From Cristatella mucedo (lineage: Eukaryota; Bryozoa; Phylactolaemata; Cristatellidae), in the NCBI GenBank assembly GCA_009760855.2, contig WPIO01000167.1, positions 181,501 through 245,500 on the forward strand: DNA of 64,000 bases, in the 5' to 3' direction. This document shows, piece after piece, positions 57,975-64,000 of the stretch. Made by a program: the position numbers and the translations under genes. Position 1 is the first letter of the stretch; every line of letters starts with the position of its first letter. The notes under the pieces are model-generated. The model was given only the letters and a program-made list of their open reading frames with translations, did no database searches and was not told the DNA's origin.

Positions 57975-58082
57975 TCAAAAGGAATCGAGGGACGAGTGCC
58001 TTGCTGCTTGATGCACGTGTAGCTTCTCGTCAGAGACGTCGGACCGATCCATTTCCTGCTCGGATGCGACACTGGACCGCCA

Positions 58083-59415
58083 GTAATGTAATTTAATGTA
58101 ATGTAATGTATCTCAGTCAGGAAATCCACAAAGTCATAAAGACCAAGTGGGTGTTGCGCAGAAGAGTTTTATATAGCCCACTCGCAGCCTAAGCGGCTTT
58201 CGGTACGCATTCGGTAGTCAACAGACTTTGTCTCACGCAACAAAGAGAAAGTGGGAAGCGTAGCTGAGTCGGGAGAGCAGTTGACGTAGTGAGTAGCATG
58301 TAAATAGCAGCTCAGAACCGCTGAAAAGGATGAGCCATAGTCGACAGTAGTAGAGTAGCTGTCGTTGCGTAAGAATTGTGGAAGCGAGTTCCACAGTCTA
58401 GGACCTGCAGAGCTAAAGCGTCTGTCGCCAACTGCCTTTAAGCGGAGGAATAGGACAGCTAATTTATTTTCCACACAAGACCTGAGGGCGCGAACAGGCT
58501 GAAACTGATAAAGCACTTCAGGTAGGTATGAAGGAGCCAAGCCGTAGCGGACCTTGTGGGTCAGGGTAAGAACTTTGCTCTGAATCCTTTGCTCAACCGG
58601 CAATCATTCTAGCTCTTTCAGCAAAGGAGACACGTGCTCAAAACGCTGGGACTTGAAGACCAGCCTTGCTGCCATATTCATAGTCCGCTGTAGTGGCATA
58701 ATAGCTTTCTTTGGTAACCCAGCCAAAAGGGAATTACAATAATCAAGCCGAGACAGAACTAAAGAGCTAGTTTAATTGTTCACAAGACACTGTGGGAGAC
58801 AGTTTTTAGTCTTGGATAGGGATCGGATGTGATGGCTAGCTGTAGAGGCAGTCTTCTGAATGAAGCTTTTGAAATTGAGGCAGCTGTCGAACACGACACC
58901 TAGATTACGAGCACGTGGTGAAGGTCGCACAATAGCATCACCTATTGGAACAGCGAAGCCTTTTAATCCAGCCACACGCTTAGGATGTCCTATGGGAAGC
59001 AGTTCGGTTGTATCGTCATTTAATTTCAGGAAGTTTTCCGAACTCCACGATCAAATATCGGCAAGGCAAGCATTCAGTTTCTCAGTTGCTGCAGCAGATT
59101 CCGACTGTTTAAATGATAAATACAACTGAGTATCGTCAGCATAGAAGTGATATCCTATTCCGTGGGCCTTAATAACTTTTCCCATAGGTTGCGGCTAAAT
59201 GGAGAACAGCAAGGGACCAAGTACAGACCCTTGAGGGACTTCACAGGTAACCCTTCTCATGTCTGAGACCTGACCCCCACACGACACGGACTGAACACGA
59301 TCAGAGAAGTAGGATTTAAACCACGCCAGTGCTTCGTCTGCCAGACCTATCGTTGTTCTCAATCATTCAATCAGAACTTTGTGATCAATAGTGTCGAAGG
59401 CAGCAGACAGATCTA
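58083..59415 (-). mobile_element. LINE B, reverse transcriptase to 3' end
   Basis: Minus-strand copy with an ATGTA-repeat tail at 58083-58110. It holds LINE B C-terminal blocks in 58169-58603 (VEQRIQSKVLTLTHKVRYGL, VGDRRFSSAGPRLWNSLPQF, DYGSSFSAVLSCYLHATH), the thumb (58772-58975), and palm sequence to 59415, including GYHFYADDTQLYLSF read on the minus strand (about 59105-59150). This is an APE-type LINE. At 59415 the sequence switches to LINE A. Confidence 0.85.
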
Positions 59416-59850
59416 GCAGAGCTCAAAGCAAAGGTACAACTGAGTGTCATCCCTTAGAAGTGAAAGACCAGATTGTACTTGGCACTGGCATCAGCAAGAG
59501 GGAGAGTATAAACCGTGAAAACGAATGGACCTAGCACGGAGCCCTGACGTGCTCCATATTTCAGAGGTACTTCAGATAACCTTTGTCTATGCACGTCAAT
59601 ACTCTGGAGTCTCCCACTGACATAAGACCTGAACCAGAGTAGAGCAGTGCCAGTGATGCCCATGTGAGATGAGAGGTGCTCTAAATTAACTGTGTGATCA
59701 ATGGTATCAAAATCTGCCAAAATATCAAGCAAAACAAGCAGAGACACTTTACCCATGTCTGCATTCCCAAGTAGTTCGTTGTCTACCCTAAGCAATGATT
59801 ACTCTGTGGAGGGATTAGCTCTAAAGCCAGACTGGAACTTATTCGCAAAG
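59416..59850 (-). mobile_element. LINE A reverse transcriptase fragment
   Basis: The minus-strand frame 59454-59795 carries LVLLDILADFDTIDHTVNLE, ITGTALLWFRSYVSGRLQSI and RQGSVLGPFVFTVYTLPLAD. This is the palm region before the catalytic motif. It is abutted on its far side by the plus-strand copy of the same region. Confidence 0.85.
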
Positions 59851-60215
59851 TATGCGGTTTCGATACCATCGATCACAAAGTTCGTCTAGAGCGCATCCTA
59901 TCTTGCCTCGGCATCACTAGCCGTGGTCTGCAGCGGTACAGTTCCTATCTCAGTGGGAGCCTCCAGAGTATTGACGTGAATGGACAAAGATCGTCTGAGG
60001 TAGCTCTGAAATATGAGTTGCCTCAGGACTCAGCGCTAGGTCATGCGGATGACACTCAGTTTCGCCTTTGCTTTAAACCTTCCCAGTATCCGAGCACCTC
60101 TAATTCTCTCAACTCACTTGCTGCATGTATTGATGACATCCCCAAATGGATGGAAGCAAATTTTCTACAACAAGACGATGATAAAACTAACTTACTAGTT
60201 ATGGGCAAACCCAGT
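59850..60215 (+). mobile_element. LINE A reverse transcriptase fragment (inverted partner)
   Basis: Plus-strand palm region from FDTIDHKVRLERIL through LSGSLQSIDVNGQRSSEVAL to HADDTQFRLCF and the following DKTNLLVMGKPS word. The catalytic ADD is kept. A stretch of about 75 bp normally lying between QDS and ADD is deleted. It ends where repeat copy 2 begins. Confidence 0.8.
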
Positions 60216-61221
60216 ATGTTTTGCAAATATGAAAGGAAGCCTGCGGAGCACAATTCATACTGCACCTCGATGGAGTGAAGCTGCTAATCTTAGATGCATT
60301 ATGCAGCAGGTTTCTGCTGCCCTGTCTAGCGATGGGAATGCGTACCGACATTGCACTTGGGGTAGGCCTAAGTGGTCCTCAAGCGAAGCAGCTGTATAAA
60401 CAATGGCAGCTGCTGCAACGGTGGTCTGCTGGCTGGCAGCCCGGTACTTCGCCTCGTCCGAAGCACCACGGCTACTGCCGGCTGGAAGCTATGTATCCTT
60501 GAGCTCACGACTGCAGACGAACTCCGTGAGCTTCCGCATGAGATCTTGCTCAATAGATGACAAATATTGGCTCAGCTTACCAGTGCTTAGTCTAATACTG
60601 CAAAGTTTTCGCTTAATTTCGGCGATGGCAAGCTGAAGCAGTGTATTGAATTATCTGCCTAGCCCCATTTAATTTACCAGATAAGACACGACCACCGACT
60701 TCTTGCCTCTATGCTTCTCAACCACATCGGTGCACATGGCTGACGTCGGATGAGGGCTTCCTCAACGAGCCATAGCAATCCATCCAGCGATTTTCCTGTT
60801 TCTTTTTATCGGAAGGGGCCGCATCTTCGCTCGAGAAGAGATCACTCGCAAATGAGCTTTACTACGATTGTCTGGGTGACAATCGCGATCATACGTAGAG
60901 ATACGATCGTTCACAGCGCTTTGCCATACTTTTTGCTTTGCAGACGAATTCTCTCGGTCATATGCTTCACTGAGCGGCTGCACTGGTTTTGCCTTGGAAT
61001 TTAGTGGCCATTAGCCGGCTAAACAATAAAAGTGTGCTTGTTCTCTTCAGCACCTCAGTGCCTTGACGCCCGTGAATGATATATTTTTATTAATCGTGTC
61101 CGTTATTTGTTTTAGTCGCTACGCTTGCATCGTTTGTTTTCCATATTCTGCTTCTCGCGATTTTGGACTAGCTACTCTGATCGCGAGCAACCGTTCGGAT
61201 GATCGCGATCGGCCGGTTACA
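60216..61221. mobile_element. Unclassified repeat, copy 2 (edge GTTACA)
   Basis: Reverse-orientation counterpart of 56437-57340. The right edge is GGCCGGTTACA at 61211-61221, where similarity to copy 1 stops. The left edge is cut by LINE A. Broken minus-strand frames (60762-60983 and beyond) keep words shared with the 56638-57120 frame of copy 1, as listed there. Confidence 0.55.
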
Positions 61222-62440
61222 CGAATTATGTTAAATGAATTTAAGGATCGGCCCACTTATGTAGTGTGCATACAGTAACTGATGGAGACGACAACAGTCA
61301 GGTGAATGCTGAAAAAACACGGATCTTGTTCGTTCGCTTACGCCTAGCCGTTTCTTCTTGAACCTATCCAGATGAGCATTTAGTGAAGCATTAAGGCGTT
61401 GTTCCTTACTAAAACCTCCACCTACTATGTATTATTGTACTCTTTGTAATGGGTTAAAAAGCTCCAAACTGCCTGTACAACGCTATCCAAAAGCGTCGTC
61501 TTAGCAAGATGTGAGTACTCACTCGTTAGGTATTCCTCGTATTGTTACGAACTGCTCAAAACGCTTCGTTAAACGCATCACAGTGAATCTCTCCAACTCA
61601 GTGGTCAACAGGACTGTTATAGCTGCATAGGCTTTACTTAATGCTTGCCCTTAGAATCCTTGCTCAACTCTCGCTAAATCTCCGGCAATAAGCGATCTTA
61701 TTACTGAAAACGGTATGAACCTGCTTTCTCCTACCAAAACGTTAATTGAAACTTTAAACTTTAACTGAAACTATTTCTAAATATATTTCGATAATTTTAA
61801 TGTCAAGCTAACGTCGGAAAACAATAACAACAAAAGTAACGTAATGTAATCGCAAGAGCGAATTTCAATGCTACGTTTCGGTTAGTCAGCGCCTAAAATA
61901 ATTAATCAATTATAGTATTAATTATTTATTAATTTAATTAATTATTTATTTATTATAATATACTAATTTATTATTCATTAAATAATATATATATATATAT
62001 ATAATTATATTATTAGTAGTGAATCCAATTTAAATAGTGAATTTTAATAGTGAATCCAATCCTGGATCCAATTTCCATACACTGAACTTAAACATCGCAA
62101 CAGATTCCCCGGCGATAACGCGATCATAAATTTAATGTACGAGAGAGAGAGCAGTACATATCATCAAAAAGTAAATGTATTTGTACGCACTGTGCTTAAA
62201 TATAAGTCACTGTAATGTGACACAACACTAAAAAAAAATAATAGGTTCTAGTCCCCAATGCAAAAGGCAGATGCTGTAGTATTCGCTCACATACACCGTT
62301 CGCTCCTGCTCTCGCCATCTCGTGACAAGTCGGATTCGACCACAAAAACTCCCTGCCTCGCTAAAGCCGTGTATAAGACTAAAAAGTATCTCGTCCGCGA
62401 TTCCGAGCTCGCGTGTCGAACGCGAGATAGCGAACCCCGT
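61222..62440. other. AT-rich intergenic DNA
   Basis: No supported gene. 61895-62015 is an AATTA/TA-rich stretch with a TA run, and 62140-62150 has a GA run. Composition turns GC-rich at about 62290, before the minisatellite. Confidence 0.5.
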
Positions 62441-62449
62441 CGGCCGCCG

Positions 62450-64000
62450 CCGACTTCAGCGGCGACGACTTCGACGACGTCGGCGGCCGGCGACCACTTC
62501 AGCACTTCAGCGACGACGACGTCGGCGGCCGGCGACCACTTCAGCGACGACGACGTCGGCGGCCGGCGACCACTTCAGCGACGACGACGTCGGCGGCCGG
62601 CGACCACTTCAGCACTTCAGCGACGACGACGTCGGCGGCCGGCGACCACTTCAGCGACGACGACGTCGGCGGCCGGCGACCACTTCAGCGACGACGACGT
62701 CGGCGGCCGGCGACCACTTCAGCGACGACGACGTCGGCGGCCGGCGACCACTTCAGCACTTCAGCGACGACGACGTCGGCGGCCGGCGACCACGGCCAGC
62801 GAGCACTTCAGCGACGACGACGTCGGCGGCCGGCGACCACTTCAGCGACGACGTCGGAGGGCGGCGACCACTTCAGCGACGACGTCGGCGGCCGGCGACG
62901 ACTTCAGCGGCGACGTCGGCGGCCGGCGACGACTTCAGCGGCGACGTCGGCGGCCGGCGACGACTTCAGCGGCGACGTCGGCGGCCGGCGACCACTTCAG
63001 CGGCGACGTCGGCGGGCGGCGACCACTTCAGCGGCGACGTCGGCGGGCGGCGACCACTTCAGCGGCGACGTCGGCGGGCGGCGACCACTTCAGCGACGAC
63101 GACGTCGGCGGCCGGCGACCACTTCAGCGGCGACGTCGGCGGGCGGCGACCACTTCAGCGGCGACGTCGGCGGGCGGCGACCACTTCAGCGGCGACGTCG
63201 GCGGGCGGCGACGACTTCAGCGGCGACGTCGGCGGGCGGCGACCACTTCAGCGGCGACGTCGGCGGGCGGCGACCACTTCAGCGGCGACGTCGGCGACGT
63301 CGGCGGGCGGCGACCACTTCAGCGGCGACGTCGGCGGGCGGCGACCACTTCAGCGGCGACGTCGGCGGGCGGCGACCACTTCAGCGGCGACGTCGGCGGG
63401 CGGCGACCACTTCAGCGGGACGTCGGCGGGCGGCGACCACTTCAGCGGCGACGTCGGCGGGCGGCGACGACTTCAGCGGCGACGTCGGCGGGCGGCGACG
63501 ACTTCAGCGGCGACGTCGGCGGCCGGCGACGACTTCAGCGGCGACACTTCAGCGGCGACGACTTCAGCGGCGGCGGGCGGCGACGACTTCAGCGGCGACG
63601 TCGGCGGGCGGCGACGACTTCAGCGGCGACGTCGGCGGGCGGCGACGACTTCAGCGGCGACGTCGGCGGGCGGCGACGACTTCAGCGGCGACGTCGGCGG
63701 GCGGCGACGACTTCAGCGGCGACGTCGGCGGCCGGCGACGACTTCAGCGGCGACGTCGGCGGGCGGCGACGACTTCAGCGGCGACGTCGGCGGCGGACGA
63801 CTTCAGCGGCGACGTCGGCGGCCGGCGACGACTTCAGCGGCGACGTCGGCGGGCGGCGACGACTTCAGCGGCGACGTCGGCGGCGACGTTGGCGGCAGCG
63901 GCTTTTGCGGCGACGTCAGCGGCGACGTCGGCGGCAGCGGCTTTTGCGGCGACGTCAGCGGCGACGTCGGCGGCAGCGGCTTTTGCGGCGACGTCAGCGG
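62450..64000. repeat. CpG-rich minisatellite, at least three unit types, runs off the window
   Basis: Units built on GACGTCGGCGG-CCGGCGAC-CACTTCAG. Left part (to about 62810): mostly 34-bp units with CGACGACGACGTC. Middle (about 62830-63880): 31-bp units with GCGGCGACGTC, with GCGGGCGG replacing GCGGCCGG in many and GACCACTTC changing to GACGACTTC. Right end (about 63890-64000): 39-bp units with GGCAGCGGCTTTTGCGGCGACGTCAG. Each unit has the palindrome GACGTC. Unit lengths 34 and 31 are not multiples of three, so it is not a coding repeat. Confidence 0.95.

Larger units (their letters stand above)
56437..58080. mobile_element. Unclassified repeat, copy 1 (edge TGTAAC)
   Basis: Starts TGTAACGGGCCGAGC at 56437. 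The sequence from here to about 57340 matches 61221 back to about 60216 on the opposite strand, in order: the CGGTCGCTC block, AATAAA(A) block, GGCACTGAAGTGCTGAA, GGCAAACCCGTGCAGCCGC, the TTTATCGAGCAAGATCTC block, and CACTCCATCTAGGTGCA. At the outer edge the match stops exactly at TGTAAC, which marks a true terminus. A plus frame runs 56638-57120; a minus frame with coiled-coil character lies at 57544-57974. It may be a long gypsy-type LTR or a piece of a larger retroelement. After GTTACA on the minus strand comes CTGGTGACAG, which looks like a primer-binding site. Confidence 0.55.

Noticed and set aside
62287-62505. 72-codon minus-strand frame
   Set aside because: Begins inside the minisatellite and has no domain.

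Overview
This is a repeat-rich nuclear window from an animal, almost certainly an invertebrate. The evidence is one spliced homeobox gene with introns bounded by GT and AG, several families of degenerate APE-type LINEs, tRNA-derived SINEs, Ty3/gypsy and probably Ty1/copia relics, and long minisatellites. I cannot name the species. The homeodomain is divergent for its class, which would fit a fast-evolving lineage such as flatworms, but that is only a suggestion.

Layout. Positions 1-5700 form an AT-rich island that reads as a decayed integrated virus of the Polinton/Maverick-adintovirus type: a capsid-like frame, a fibre-like frame with repeated motifs and a DDE integrase relic, with a SINE inserted near its left end. 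Positions 5740-7370 are CpG-rich and promoter-like, followed by a 26-bp minisatellite (7590-7823) and LINE debris (8541-10060). Positions 12563-14663 (minus strand) hold the one gene I can name with confidence, a caudal/Cdx-type ParaHox gene in three coding exons, 392 residues, with a TATA box about 145 bp upstream of the start codon. Positions 15600-50990 are mainly a graveyard of two or three related LINE families (called A, B and C here), some nested in one another or split by SINEs, plus a gypsy pol relic (36.1-38.0 kb) and a copia-like fragment (46.8-47.6 kb). A head-to-head pair of gene-like exons at 28.49-29.29 kb may belong to host genes.

Positions 51592-53449 are a GC-rich element bounded by TGTAACGCC and GGCGTTACA with an internal tandem array. 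Positions 56437-61221 hold two diverged, inverted copies of an unclassified repeat that ends in TGTAAC/GTTACA, with LINE B and LINE A copies between them. The right end (about 62450 to the window end) is a long CpG-rich minisatellite with at least three unit types in order.

The caudal gene is the only clear cellular function. It would encode a DNA-binding transcription factor for posterior patterning and gut identity. Everything else is mobile, viral or structural DNA, mostly broken. The most promising material for new description is the viral relic with its cluster of in-frame TGA codons, the TGTAAC repeat pair, the 51.6-53.4 kb element, the 28.5-29.3 kb exon pair, and an unrecognised basic-protein frame at 10.7-11.0 kb.
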